From assembly GCA_003524145.1 (NCBI GenBank), contig DODZ01000028.1:143449-187610 (forward strand): DNA of 44,162 nt. The letters run 5' to 3'. The translations under genes and the position numbers were made by a program. A model generated the notes under the pieces. It did not search any database and had not been told where the DNA came from. It worked only from the letters and a program-made list of their open reading frames with translations. Source of the stretch: Candidatus Apopatosoma intestinale (lineage in GTDB: Bacteria; Bacillota; Clostridia; Oscillospirales; CAG-272). This document shows positions 23,525 to 31,857 of the stretch, piece after piece (positions within the stretch are counted from its first letter, which is position 1; every line of letters begins with the position of its first letter).

Positions 23525-24490
23525 TTGAAATTCAGGCTTCTTTTCGGCAGTTCGGTCATAAATCTGCCCGGCGAAACGGCAAATCATATTGAAAAAGCAT
23601 CGGGCGATGAGCTCCGCGTGCTCATTGCTGTTGCGGGCGGCGCCGGCACCTCCTCGAAAGAGATAGCCGATGCGCTCGGCATGCCCGAGGCGGAGGCAGA
23701 GGCGGCGATTTCCTACTGGCGCGGTACCGGTGTGCTTGAAATTTACGCTGACGACGATAAAAATCCGGCCGAAAACCGCAACCGTCGGGTGCGTAAGAGC
23801 GAAAAATCGGAGAAGCCCGACGAACCGTCTGCGCAGGCATACAGCGGCGAGGATGTAGAGAGGATTTTCGCCGAAAACGGCAGGCTGAAAGAGACTGCGG
23901 AGATGTCGCAGACATTGCTCGGAAAGGGAAGCCTCACTCCCGCCGAGACCAAGATAATTGTTTATCTCTCCGACCATCTGCGGCTCGATAACGAGTTCAT
24001 CCTGCTTCTCATTTCATATTGCGTGAAGATAGGCAAAGACTCGCTCCGCTACATAGAGCAGACGGCGATAGGTCTCTACGACAAGGGGATAAGCACAGTC
24101 GCCGCGCTCGAGGAATATATCAAGCGCGAGGACGAGAAGCGTTCGCTTGAATATAAAGTGCGCACACTCTTCGGAATAGGCGAGCGCGCACTGATAAAAA
24201 CCGAAAAAGAATGCCTTGAAAACTGGGTGAAGCTCGGCATTTCGTTTGAGCTTATCGAATACGGCTATGAAAAGATGATGAAAAGCCCGAAAGTGACGCG
24301 CCCTTCATTTTCATATGAAAACAAAATGCTCGCGGATTGGGCAGCGGCAGGGCTGAAAACGCCTGAGGCTGTCGCCGAATACGAAAAGAGCGATAAGAAA
24401 AAGCCCGCAGGAAAGAGCGAAGCGGGCTTTGACCTCGATGAATTTTTCAATCTTGCCGCATCGCGCGGCGCGGGAGGGGATAATAAATGA
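23525..24490 (+). CDS. DnaD-domain replication initiation protein
   Basis: A 321-residue protein starting at TTG 23525 behind GGAGGAAA; the frame is open further upstream, but that part lies in the DnaA-box region and has no ribosome site. The N-terminal ~80 residues look like a winged-helix segment (SSKEIADALGMPEAEAEAAI). An acidic/basic linker follows, then DnaD/DnaB C-terminal-type domains (FILLLISYCVKIGKDSLRYIE and FELIEYGYEKMM regions). Such proteins remodel the origin and recruit the helicase loader in Firmicutes. The stop overlaps the dnaC-like start as ATGA. Confidence 0.9.
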   Translation: MKFRLLFGSSVINLPGETANHIEKASGDELRVLIAVAGGAGTSSKEIADALGMPEAEAEAAISYWRGTGVLEIYADDDKNPAENRNRRVRKSEKSEKPDEPSAQAYSGEDVERIFAENGRLKETAEMSQTLLGKGSLTPAETKIIVYLSDHLRLDNEFILLLISYCVKIGKDSLRYIEQTAIGLYDKGISTVAALEEYIKREDEKRSLEYKVRTLFGIGERALIKTEKECLENWVKLGISFELIEYGYEKMMKSPKVTRPSFSYENKMLADWAAAGLKTPEAVAEYEKSDKKKPAGKSEAGFDLDEFFNLAASRGAGGDNK

Positions 24491-25470
24491 GCTATAACAA
24501 GGCGAATTTCAAGCGAATTTCCGAGGAATATATGACAAAAAATCTGCGAGCCAAAGAGGATGCGGAGCGCAGAAAAAAGGTACTTCATGCGAGGTTTCCC
24601 GAGATAGCGGGCATAGATAATGAGCTCGCAATGACGGGGCTCAAGCTGATGCAGGCGGCAAAGGGTGATCCCGCGACGCTTCACGAGCGCATAGATGAGC
24701 TGAAAAGGGGTAATGAGGAATTGCTTTCTGCCCGCCGCGATATCCTGCTCTCAAAGGGCGTGCCGGAGGATTACAGCGATGTACACTATGAATGCCCCGA
24801 TTGCATGGATACGGGTATGATAAACGGCGTGATGTGCAAATGCATGAGGCGTGCGCTTGTCCTTGCGGGATATGAAAGCTCCGGTATCGGCAATCTCATC
24901 GTCAAGCAGAGCTTTGATAATTTCGATCTCAGCTATTACAGCGGCGACGAACGCAGAAATATGGAGCGTGCGCTTGAAAAGGCGAAGAGTTTCGCCGTAA
25001 ATTTCGGAGAGGAAAAGGCAAGAAATCTGCTTTTCATGGGAACTACGGGGCTTGGCAAGACGCATCTTTCCAGCGCGATAGCTAAGACTGTTATCGACCG
25101 CGGTTATGATGTCGTCTACGAAACGGCAAACAATATTTTCAACGATTTCGAATATGAGCGCTTCGGCAGAGGATATCAGGCGCAGGGAAGCGAATCGAGA
25201 ACGGCACGATATTTCGATTGCGAGCTACTGATAATCGATGACCTCGGAACAGAGGTATCAAATCAGTTTACCGTGGCTACGCTCTATAATCTGCTCAATG
25301 CCCGCCTGATAGGCGAGAAGAGCATGATAATCAGCACCAACATCAAAAAGGAAGAGCTTTTCTCGCGCTATGCCGACCGCATAACCTCGCGCATCTTCGG
25401 CGAATTTGAGCTGATACTTTTCTCGGGAAAGGATATCAGAAGTCAGAAGCTGGCAAGGGGAGAAAGATAA
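24487..25470 (+). CDS. dnaC: DnaC/DnaI-type replicative helicase loader (AAA+ ATPase)
   Basis: A 327-residue AAA+ ATPase. A helical N-terminal domain (1-95) is followed by a zinc-binding CPDCMDTG...CKC segment (about 101-119), then the ATPase domain with Walker A GTTGLGKTH near 180, Walker B LLIIDDLG near 250 and sensor-1 IISTN near 283. It should load the DnaB-type hexameric helicase with the DnaD-like protein encoded just upstream. Its stop codon is followed directly by a dispersed palindrome and a strong terminator. Confidence 0.95.
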   Translation: MSYNKANFKRISEEYMTKNLRAKEDAERRKKVLHARFPEIAGIDNELAMTGLKLMQAAKGDPATLHERIDELKRGNEELLSARRDILLSKGVPEDYSDVHYECPDCMDTGMINGVMCKCMRRALVLAGYESSGIGNLIVKQSFDNFDLSYYSGDERRNMERALEKAKSFAVNFGEEKARNLLFMGTTGLGKTHLSSAIAKTVIDRGYDVVYETANNIFNDFEYERFGRGYQAQGSESRTARYFDCELLIIDDLGTEVSNQFTVATLYNLLNARLIGEKSMIISTNIKKEELFSRYADRITSRIFGEFELILFSGKDIRSQKLARGER

Positions 25471-25471
25471 T

Positions 25472-25530
25472 TATACACCTGTATAAAAATCCGAAAAGGA
25501 CTGCCGCAGCAGTCCTTTTCGGATTTTTAT
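25472..25530. terminator. Bidirectional terminator joined to a TATAC-N4-GTATA palindrome
   Basis: The palindrome TATAC-ACCT-GTATA (25472-25485) is followed by a perfect 20-bp stem (25485-25504 with 25509-25528) with a CGCA loop and A/T runs on both sides. It ends both the plus-strand dnaC-like gene and the convergent minus-strand gene at 25541. Confidence 0.9.
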
Positions 25531-25540
25531 ATTTATTGCT

Positions 25541-26041
25541 TTATTGCAATTTGACTAACTCCTGAAGCTTTGCATATAGGTCGGCTATTTCAAATGAAAG
25601 CGGTTTCGAGACGCCGCCCGGCTTCAGAATATGCTCGCCGTATTCACGGAGCATATTTACTGTCTCTGCATCCATCTGCTGCCATGCATCGGAATTGAAA
25701 ATAATTACGAGAGGGGAGATTACGCCGAATAACTCGGTGTTTGTAAATGATGTGAAATCAGACTGAATATCCCATGAGTACATATCCATGACTATATCGA
25801 GGTCTCTTCGCTTCTCAAAACGGTAGGAATCTTTAGCAGTATCGGAAAGCTTGGCAGGGTCAGACATATGCAAAAAGATGTTCCGCAAAGCCTTTTTCTG
25901 ATAGGATTCTACGCACCGCTGAGCATCCTGATACTGCCTGCGGGAATATATGCAAAAACAAACCGACGCTACGAGCAGAATCGCAAGCGCAACCACGACG
26001 ATGACAAAGAGGGATTTTGAAACGGTTTTCTTATTTCCCAT
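25541..26041 (-). CDS. Hypothetical protein with one N-terminal membrane helix
   Basis: A 166-residue protein: a short basic N-terminus, one hydrophobic helix (about 10-32, VIVVVALAILLVASVCF), then a soluble, mostly helical domain of about 130 residues that should lie outside the cell. I do not recognise a family. It stands alone between the convergent terminator and an AT-rich spacer, so nothing in the context suggests a function. Confidence 0.75.
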   Translation of the reverse strand: MGNKKTVSKSLFVIVVVALAILLVASVCFCIYSRRQYQDAQRCVESYQKKALRNIFLHMSDPAKLSDTAKDSYRFEKRRDLDIVMDMYSWDIQSDFTSFTNTELFGVISPLVIIFNSDAWQQMDAETVNMLREYGEHILKPGGVSKPLSFEIADLYAKLQELVKLQ

Positions 26042-26179
26042 AAGATATACCTCAAAAATGAATGTTTATATAATAATTATACCATAAAATATAATATTTG
26101 TCAACGGTATATTTTATGCCGTTTTTGTAGAAATATATTCATTCGGAAATCAAAAACGGAACATATGGGTTGGTTCGAC

Positions 26180-26249
26180 TTTTTGTATAGAGAACTCCGG
26201 CAAAGGAGGAATTCTCTATACAAAAATCCGAAGCGAAATTCGCTTCGGA
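26180..26249. repeat. Long inverted repeat element followed by a terminator hairpin
   Basis: TTTTTGTATAGAGAA (26180-26194) and its exact complement (26212-26226) form a 15-bp stem. CTCC/GGAG adds an inner pairing in the loop. A second hairpin (26227-26236 with 26240-26249) follows, with T-runs on both sides, and ends the minus-strand gene at 26257. The left arm and loop (ATAGAGAACTCCG) recur at 44144-44156, at the right edge of the window. Confidence 0.75.
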
Positions 26250-26256
26250 CTCTTTT

Positions 26257-26817
26257 TTATGAAAAGACTTTTTTTGCTTTAAGTACATTTGCAAGCTCGC
26301 CCGCCGTGCCGCAAAAGATGCTTCTGATACGCGGCAGGAGCAGAAAATCATCGGGGCGGAGCAGAGAAACGCTTTTATCGAAGCTTGCGGCACCGCTTTT
26401 TTCGAGGATTTCTCCGACAAACTGCGAGCAGAAATAATATCCTCTGCGGCGGTGCTCTATTCCGAAGCGGCAGGCGATGCAGCCGAGCAGGCTGTATCGG
26501 AAAAGAGAATGGCTTTTCATCATGCGCCGTACTCTCATACGCGCCCTCTCTGCGGCTCTCTCCGAGACCTCAAGACAAACAAGCTTGCAAAGCGATTCAC
26601 CATGCGAACCGAGAAAGCCGCTGTAGGGGCTCTCCGTGGTGAGCCCGCCCGGGAGAGGGAAGCGCTCGCGGAGCCTTGAAAAGCTGTAGAAAATCTCCGG
26701 CTCATCATCAAAAGCTATTGCGACATGAGTATACGTCGCCCTCGTGAAAAGCCCGATTATACGTGACGGCACCGATTTTGTTTTTGTGAGAAGAATATAG
26801 ATATGCTTCATCGGCAT
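26257..26817 (-). CDS. Permuted papain-like (YycO/YiiX-type) cysteine hydrolase
   Basis: A protein of about 186 residues. A His in ATYTHVAIAFD and a Cys in YYFCSQFVGEIL are placed as in the permuted NlpC/P60 (YiiX/YycO-like) papain fold, which cleaves amide or lipid bonds at the envelope. No signal peptide is visible. The start ATG at 26817 overlaps the stop of the glycosyltransferase gene as TGATG, so translation is coupled; an ATG two codons later is an alternative. Pairing with a processive glycosyltransferase suggests a role in making or trimming a surface polymer, which is inference. Confidence 0.78.
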   Translation of the reverse strand: MPMKHIYILLTKTKSVPSRIIGLFTRATYTHVAIAFDDEPEIFYSFSRLRERFPLPGGLTTESPYSGFLGSHGESLCKLVCLEVSERAAERARMRVRRMMKSHSLFRYSLLGCIACRFGIEHRRRGYYFCSQFVGEILEKSGAASFDKSVSLLRPDDFLLLPRIRSIFCGTAGELANVLKAKKVFS

Positions 26818-28085
26818 CACTTGCCGGTGTCGCTCTGCGCCCGTATTTCGCTCAAGCTTTTTGCCTTTGTATGCACGATGGGCGACCATTCGACCTTTTT
26901 GAAAAGCGCCTGCACATTTATCGGGATATATGTGAGCATGAAGATGGGGAAGGTGAAGGTATAGAGAATCTTCTTTATCGCGCTTGTATGAATTTTTTTC
27001 CACTCTGTAACGGTGGTTATCGCGCCGAGCGTCCAGAGGAGCAGATAGGTATTTACAAGCGTTTGCAGAATAGAGCGCACGGCTACCATTTCATCGGCAC
27101 CCTTCAGTCCGCCGGCGATAATGAAAACGCTGTTTACGATAAGGCTCGTGAGTGTGATAACGACGGCGGGGAATATCGCCATGAACATATCATAGCAGGC
27201 AAAGCCGCGATGGCGGAAGATACCGCAGAAAAGGTCTTTTCCGTAGTGGCGGAGCACCTGCAGAAAGCCCTTGGACCAGCGCAGACGCTGGCGCCATGAC
27301 TGCCGGAAGCTCGTCGGCTGTTCATCAAAAAGCATTGCCTTTTCGCAGTAGCCGATTCTTTCCTTGTCGATGATGGTTTTTATTGTAAATTCAAGGTCCT
27401 CGGTGAGCAGGAAAAATTTCCAGCCGCCGTTATTTTCAAGTATCTCACGGCTGAACATAAAGCCTGTTCCGCCGATGGAGCTACTTGTGCCGAGGCACAT
27501 ACGTGAGCGGTTAAGATACTGCGATTCACGCAGAAACCAGAGCCCGTAGCCTGCGGAGATCCAGTTGTCGCCGTAGTTTTTTGAGTTGCGGTAGCCCGTC
27601 ACTATGCTGTAGCCCTGTGAGAATGTCTTATTCATCTCGGCGATGTAGTTTTCATCGAGGACATTGTCCGCATCAAAGATGAAATAGCCGTCAAAGGAGT
27701 CCCAGCCATAGTCCGCATTTATGCGGTCGAGCAGATATTCCATGGCATAGCCCTTGCTGACGCGCTCCTTATTGAAACGCTCGTACACAGCGGCGCCGAG
27801 GCTTCTCGCTATCTCGGCTGTCTTATCGGTGCAGTTGTCGGCAACGACAAAAACATTTACAAGAGAACTGTCATATTTCTGATCCTTTATGCTCTCGATG
27901 AGATTTCCTATTACTACCTCCTCATTGCGCGCGGCAATGAGAACGGCATACTTATGGTCGGTGACGGGAGCCTTGCTCTTCTTCTTTGCGAAAAGCCACG
28001 GTACTATCACATAGAAAAACTGATAGCAGTAGCACAGGGTGAAAATTATCGCTATGATATAGTTTATATAGCTTAAAGTTTCCAT
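26817..28085 (-). CDS. Membrane-bound family 2 glycosyltransferase (processive type)
   Basis: A 422-residue glycosyltransferase. An N-terminal membrane helix (about 5-30) precedes a GT-A domain with AARNEE, the VADNCTDKT segment, a DADN metal site near 140 and the acceptor-site motif QRLRWSKG near 275 that marks processive enzymes such as NodC, HasA and BcsA. Three or four membrane helices follow. The ATG at 28085 is chosen because AAAGGA lies upstream; an earlier in-frame ATG has none. The product cannot be told from sequence. It is coupled to a papain-like hydrolase gene. Confidence 0.9.
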   Translation of the reverse strand: METLSYINYIIAIIFTLCYCYQFFYVIVPWLFAKKKSKAPVTDHKYAVLIAARNEEVVIGNLIESIKDQKYDSSLVNVFVVADNCTDKTAEIARSLGAAVYERFNKERVSKGYAMEYLLDRINADYGWDSFDGYFIFDADNVLDENYIAEMNKTFSQGYSIVTGYRNSKNYGDNWISAGYGLWFLRESQYLNRSRMCLGTSSSIGGTGFMFSREILENNGGWKFFLLTEDLEFTIKTIIDKERIGYCEKAMLFDEQPTSFRQSWRQRLRWSKGFLQVLRHYGKDLFCGIFRHRGFACYDMFMAIFPAVVITLTSLIVNSVFIIAGGLKGADEMVAVRSILQTLVNTYLLLWTLGAITTVTEWKKIHTSAIKKILYTFTFPIFMLTYIPINVQALFKKVEWSPIVHTKAKSLSEIRAQSDTGK

Positions 28086-28176
28086 TTTCTTGTCCTTTAT
28101 TATTTGCCTCGGGAGGCACACGGAAATGTTCCTCCTTTTCGGCTTTATTTTTATTGTTTACCCGAAGAAAAGAGCT

Positions 28177-30417
28177 TTAGTCAGCGCTTTCCGTGTTTTC
28201 GTTTTCTGCGATAAATGCCAGTATTTCGGCTACCAATCCGTCATAATCTATATCGAGGATTTTTGCCGTTTCACGGTTGAAGGGAACAAAGACGGATCTC
28301 AGTCTTTCTCTGGAAGGGTGCGTTTCAAGTTTGATATATGCGTTAATATCCACCCTTGCGATAGGGTCTTTACCTTCCTTTTCGTCTTCTTCTGTTGCGT
28401 ATATCAGCGAGGAATTATATTTTTTTGCATCGGGATTTTCGATGATATAATCGATGATAGCCATCATGGAAAGTTTCTCTGAGGGAACATTTACCGAGAG
28501 ATTTCTGCCGATGCTTTTGAAGTAGTCCTGATCGCTGTGATAATCGCCGCCCGGCGTACGGGCAACACCGTAAATATCACAGGTTATCATTATCTCGCGG
28601 CACTGATTTTCAACTATTTCTTCAGCCGAGAAGGCGGGTGCATCGGGAAATTCCTTGCCGTTGTAGAGCTTCTTTATTGCCGCTTGGGTTTTCACCATGT
28701 CGGAATAAATGGGGAGCGTTATGCTGTTGCCGTATCCGTCGATGCAGAAAGCGCTGTAGGCGGATTTCATGGAGAAGTCCACGTAGTCGAGCCCGTACAT
28801 TTCTTTAAGCTCCGGCAGGTACACATCGCGCAGGATATCGTCGAGCCCGCTGTTTCTGAATGTTGCGGAGACAAAACCTGCGGAACATGCGTAGACCTCG
28901 CAGGATTTGGAGAGAGAAATGAGCGCATCTTCTACGGTTGTCTTATTTTTCAGCTTTTCGATGAATCTTGCATCGTCCTCACTTATAAAGTCATAGTTGA
29001 AATAATTGCGCAGTGTAGAACCGAATACGGTATTTACTATTATAGCCGCATGGAACGAATTTGACAAGTAACCGTAGGTTGCATTATCGACGTCTTTTGT
29101 GTCTACAGAAGTATATGACTCTTCGTAACCGATATTTAAGTCGGTGTATTTTCTGTTTGATGCAATCTCCATGAGGCACCTGATATCGTCCTTATCCGTG
29201 ATGAGATATACGCGGCGCTTTCCGTATTCGTTTTCGTTATCGAACATGATTACCTCGCGGCAGAAGCCGGAGGAAAGCTCAACGGGAGCTTTGCCCGAGC
29301 GCAGTATCATCGCGCTCATGATTATCAGGCAGACAAGAGCCACGCAGGCAAATGCGCGTATGCCCTTGAGCGCGCCGCGACGAACCCCGCGATACATTAT
29401 CATATTGAGCACTATATTGCATGCAAAGCCTATGAGCGCAAGGAGCAGGCACGAGATTATGATGCCGCCCGCGTTTCTCGCGCTGTTGTCTGCGAGCAGA
29501 CATGCGACGAGCGTCATTATTATAAATATGATAATGTATTTCACAGTCACCCTGATGCCGTTATATGTGAAGGCGTTGCCCGCGCGCTCACTCTTTAGGA
29601 AGATATTGAGTACAGAGGCGATTGTGATTATCACGGTCGCGCCGATGAGCACATAGAGCGAACCGAGGAATACTTTGCCGATTGACATATCCACAAGCGA
29701 GCCGAAGCGGGTATAGAGCGATATCGGCGAGGTATTGAGTATATCGAGCAGAGTGGATTTTGCTATGCGCCAGCCGAATGTCATCTCAAAGATATTGCGC
29801 AGGCAGAAGCTGAGCGTATACGGGATGAAAAGCACTATCAGCGAGAATGCGACATGCACGGCTGTATTTCCGCAGACGACGGCGGAAAATGTGAATACAG
29901 AGTAGTAGAGAATATAGAAAGCAAGCGTATAGACCGTTATCTTGAGCAGTTCCGCCATAAAGGAGGCATAAAGACTGCCGCAGTTACATGCGCCTATCAC
30001 TGTGAAGATAAGCATCATTATAAGGAAAGGAACGGCAAAGAGAAGCAGCCCGAAGAGCGAATTTGAAAGGAAAAGCGCGTTTCTTGTGAGCGGGAGCTTA
30101 TGCTCAAAATAGTTGCCTGCTTTGGTGTGCGTGTTTCTCCATGCGTATACGGAGGAGAGAAGTGCCGCCGCCACAGCCGCACATGTAAAGAGAATCTGGG
30201 CGGATTCGTCCTGCAGCATCCCGAGCAGCAGTTTGCCGCGCTCGATGCCCACCGTGTAGCCCATGCCGGCGAGCACGAATATCGGTATTATCAGCGCAAG
30301 GCAGGAATAGAGCAGGAAGGAAGCCCAGTTTGACCTTGCCTTGCATATAAGAAATCTGCCCGCGCCGGAAAGTGAAAAACGGGAATCAGTTTTTGTCGAG
30401 GATTTCTGTGAAATCAT
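28177..30417 (-). CDS. ABC transporter permease (YtrC/D-like) with large extracellular domain
   Basis: A 746-residue membrane protein. The first ~390 residues hold about ten hydrophobic helices in pairs, as in YtrC/YtrD-type ABC-2 permeases. The last ~360 residues are hydrophilic and probably extracellular. It overlaps the ATPase gene by 32 bp and has GGAGGAAAAAGG before its ATG. Together with the GntR gene it forms a YtrABC-like operon; in Bacillus subtilis the ytr operon responds to cell-wall-active antibiotics. The substrate is unknown. Confidence 0.86.
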   Translation of the reverse strand: MISQKSSTKTDSRFSLSGAGRFLICKARSNWASFLLYSCLALIIPIFVLAGMGYTVGIERGKLLLGMLQDESAQILFTCAAVAAALLSSVYAWRNTHTKAGNYFEHKLPLTRNALFLSNSLFGLLLFAVPFLIMMLIFTVIGACNCGSLYASFMAELLKITVYTLAFYILYYSVFTFSAVVCGNTAVHVAFSLIVLFIPYTLSFCLRNIFEMTFGWRIAKSTLLDILNTSPISLYTRFGSLVDMSIGKVFLGSLYVLIGATVIITIASVLNIFLKSERAGNAFTYNGIRVTVKYIIIFIIMTLVACLLADNSARNAGGIIISCLLLALIGFACNIVLNMIMYRGVRRGALKGIRAFACVALVCLIIMSAMILRSGKAPVELSSGFCREVIMFDNENEYGKRRVYLITDKDDIRCLMEIASNRKYTDLNIGYEESYTSVDTKDVDNATYGYLSNSFHAAIIVNTVFGSTLRNYFNYDFISEDDARFIEKLKNKTTVEDALISLSKSCEVYACSAGFVSATFRNSGLDDILRDVYLPELKEMYGLDYVDFSMKSAYSAFCIDGYGNSITLPIYSDMVKTQAAIKKLYNGKEFPDAPAFSAEEIVENQCREIMITCDIYGVARTPGGDYHSDQDYFKSIGRNLSVNVPSEKLSMMAIIDYIIENPDAKKYNSSLIYATEEDEKEGKDPIARVDINAYIKLETHPSRERLRSVFVPFNRETAKILDIDYDGLVAEILAFIAENENTESAD

Positions 30418-31294
30418 ATCCTTTTTCCTCCATTTCCGATATAAATACTTCCTCCAGCGTCAGCGGGAGAATCTCATAAAATTTCGGTGAGAGCGAGAGC
30501 ACCTTTGCCTCTATTTCCTCGGCGCTTCCTCTTGCGATGAGCGTTATCACGCTGCCCGCGCGACGGAAATCCACTAAGCGCAGCGGAGCGAAGCTCGTCA
30601 CATCGATGTCGGAGCCGGTCACTACCATCTGAACCTTTGAAATGCCGCACTTCATATCGTCTATGTCGCTCTCGAAAAGTATGCCGCCGCGGTGGATAAG
30701 CCCTACATGGTCGCATAGGTCCTCCAGCTCGCGGAGATTGTGAGAGGCGATTATCGGCGTCATACCGCTTTCGGCGACCTCCTCGCATATCAGCTTTTTT
30801 GCGAACTGACGCATGACGGGATCGAGCCCGTCGAAGGTTTCATCGCAGAGCAGATAGCGCGGACGGCACGAAAGCCCGAGCAGAATATCCACCTGACGCT
30901 TCATTCCCTTGGAAAATGTGGAAAGCGAGCGCTTGCGCTCCACCCTGAACATCTCGCAGAGATTTTCATACCGCCTGGAATCAAATCTGTCATATATCGA
31001 GCGATAGAAGCGCATCATATCGTCGGTATTTGCCCCCGGGAGCTTGTATTCGTCATCCGAAATATAGAAAATTTCCTTTTTAACGGCGTTGTTTTCGAAA
31101 ACGGGTCTGCCGTCAAAGAGTATATCGCCGCTGTCCGGCTTGAATATGCCTGCCATAACGCGCAGCAGGGTGCTTTTTCCGGCGCCGTTGCTTCCGATGA
31201 GTCCGTAGATGGAGCCGCTTCCTATAGTGGCGCTCACATCGCAAAGCGAGAGCACCTCGTCATATGATTTGGTTATGTTTTTTATTTCAATCAT
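30386..31294 (-). CDS. ABC transporter ATP-binding protein (YtrB-like)
   Basis: A 302-residue ATPase. Walker A GSNGAGKST near 34-42, a Q-loop-region, the signature segment LSTFSKGMKRQ near 133-143, Walker B YLLCDETFDGLD near 156-167 and the switch His in IIASHNL near 190 are all present. The C-terminal ~90 residues form an extra domain typical of YtrB/GntR-linked ATPases. It overlaps both the regulator (8 bp) and the permease (32 bp), so the three are translated together. Confidence 0.95.
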   Translation of the reverse strand: MIEIKNITKSYDEVLSLCDVSATIGSGSIYGLIGSNGAGKSTLLRVMAGIFKPDSGDILFDGRPVFENNAVKKEIFYISDDEYKLPGANTDDMMRFYRSIYDRFDSRRYENLCEMFRVERKRSLSTFSKGMKRQVDILLGLSCRPRYLLCDETFDGLDPVMRQFAKKLICEEVAESGMTPIIASHNLRELEDLCDHVGLIHRGGILFESDIDDMKCGISKVQMVVTGSDIDVTSFAPLRLVDFRRAGSVITLIARGSAEEIEAKVLSLSPKFYEILPLTLEEVFISEMEEKGYDFTEILDKN

Positions 31295-31664
31295 CGGCTT
31301 TTCCTCCTGCTATCTCTTCTGCGAGCGCAATTATGCGTTTGCGACTAACGCCCATGGAAACTGCTTTTTTCATTTCTTCTGCGAGTGCTTCAAGCTGCTT
31401 TTCCTCCTGCTTCGTCCGCAGTACAGCCACATCTCCGTTTACAAAGCGCCCTCTTCCCGGGACACTGTATAGTATGCCGCGGTGCTCCAGCTCGGAAAAA
31501 GCCTTCTGCACGGTATTCGGATTTACGGAAAGCTCCGCCGCGAGCACGCGAACCGAGGGGACAACTCCGTCCGCCTCCATCGCGCCGGATACCACAAGCC
31601 TTGTTATCCCGTCAACGAGCTGCTCGTATATCGGCATTCTCGAACGCGGGTCTATCTGTATCAT
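31287..31664 (-). CDS. GntR-family repressor (YtrA subfamily)
   Basis: A 125-residue regulator with an N-terminal winged helix (PIYEQLVDGITRLVVSG; VPSVRVLAAELSVNPNTVQKAF) and the short two-helix C-terminal domain of the YtrA subfamily. It heads the ABC operon and probably represses it. A TGTAYTA-N7-TARTACA palindrome, the type of site bound by YtrA proteins, lies directly downstream of its own promoter. GGAGGAAGG precedes the ATG. Confidence 0.95.
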   Translation of the reverse strand: MIQIDPRSRMPIYEQLVDGITRLVVSGAMEADGVVPSVRVLAAELSVNPNTVQKAFSELEHRGILYSVPGRGRFVNGDVAVLRTKQEEKQLEALAEEMKKAVSMGVSRKRIIALAEEIAGGKADD

Positions 31665-31682
31665 AATGCCTTCCTCCTTAAC

Positions 31683-31740
31683 TGTATTATTACTGTTAGT
31701 ACAATTATATCACAAAACTATTGCTTTGTCAATAGTTTTG
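31683..31740 (-). promoter_or_regulatory. Promoter and two palindromic operators of the YtrABC-like operon
   Basis: On the minus strand a perfect TTGACA (31727-31732), a 17-bp spacer and TATAAT (31704-31709) form a consensus promoter. TGTAYTA-N7-TARTACA (31683-31703) covers the transcription start. A second perfect 11-bp inverted repeat, CAAAACTATTG-N6-CAATAGTTTTG (31713-31740), covers the spacer and -35. The first is a likely autoregulatory YtrA site; the second has a different sequence and may bind another protein. Confidence 0.8.
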
Positions 31741-31802
31741 GCAAAATTTAATTTCTGTTGCTTGATTTTGGGAAAATATTTAATAATAATAATCATTACT
31801 GC

Positions 31803-31831
31803 TTGACAAATTAAGAAAAAGCTGTTATAAT
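31803..31831 (+). promoter_or_regulatory. Promoter of the flavodiiron protein gene
   Basis: TTGACA (31803-31808), a 17-bp spacer and a perfect TATAAT (31826-31831) lie about 27 bp before the ATG at 31858. This is the strongest plus-strand promoter in the window, which fits a gene needed at high level under oxygen exposure. Confidence 0.8.
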
Positions 31832-31857
31832 GAAGAAAAAACACGGGAGAAGATAAA

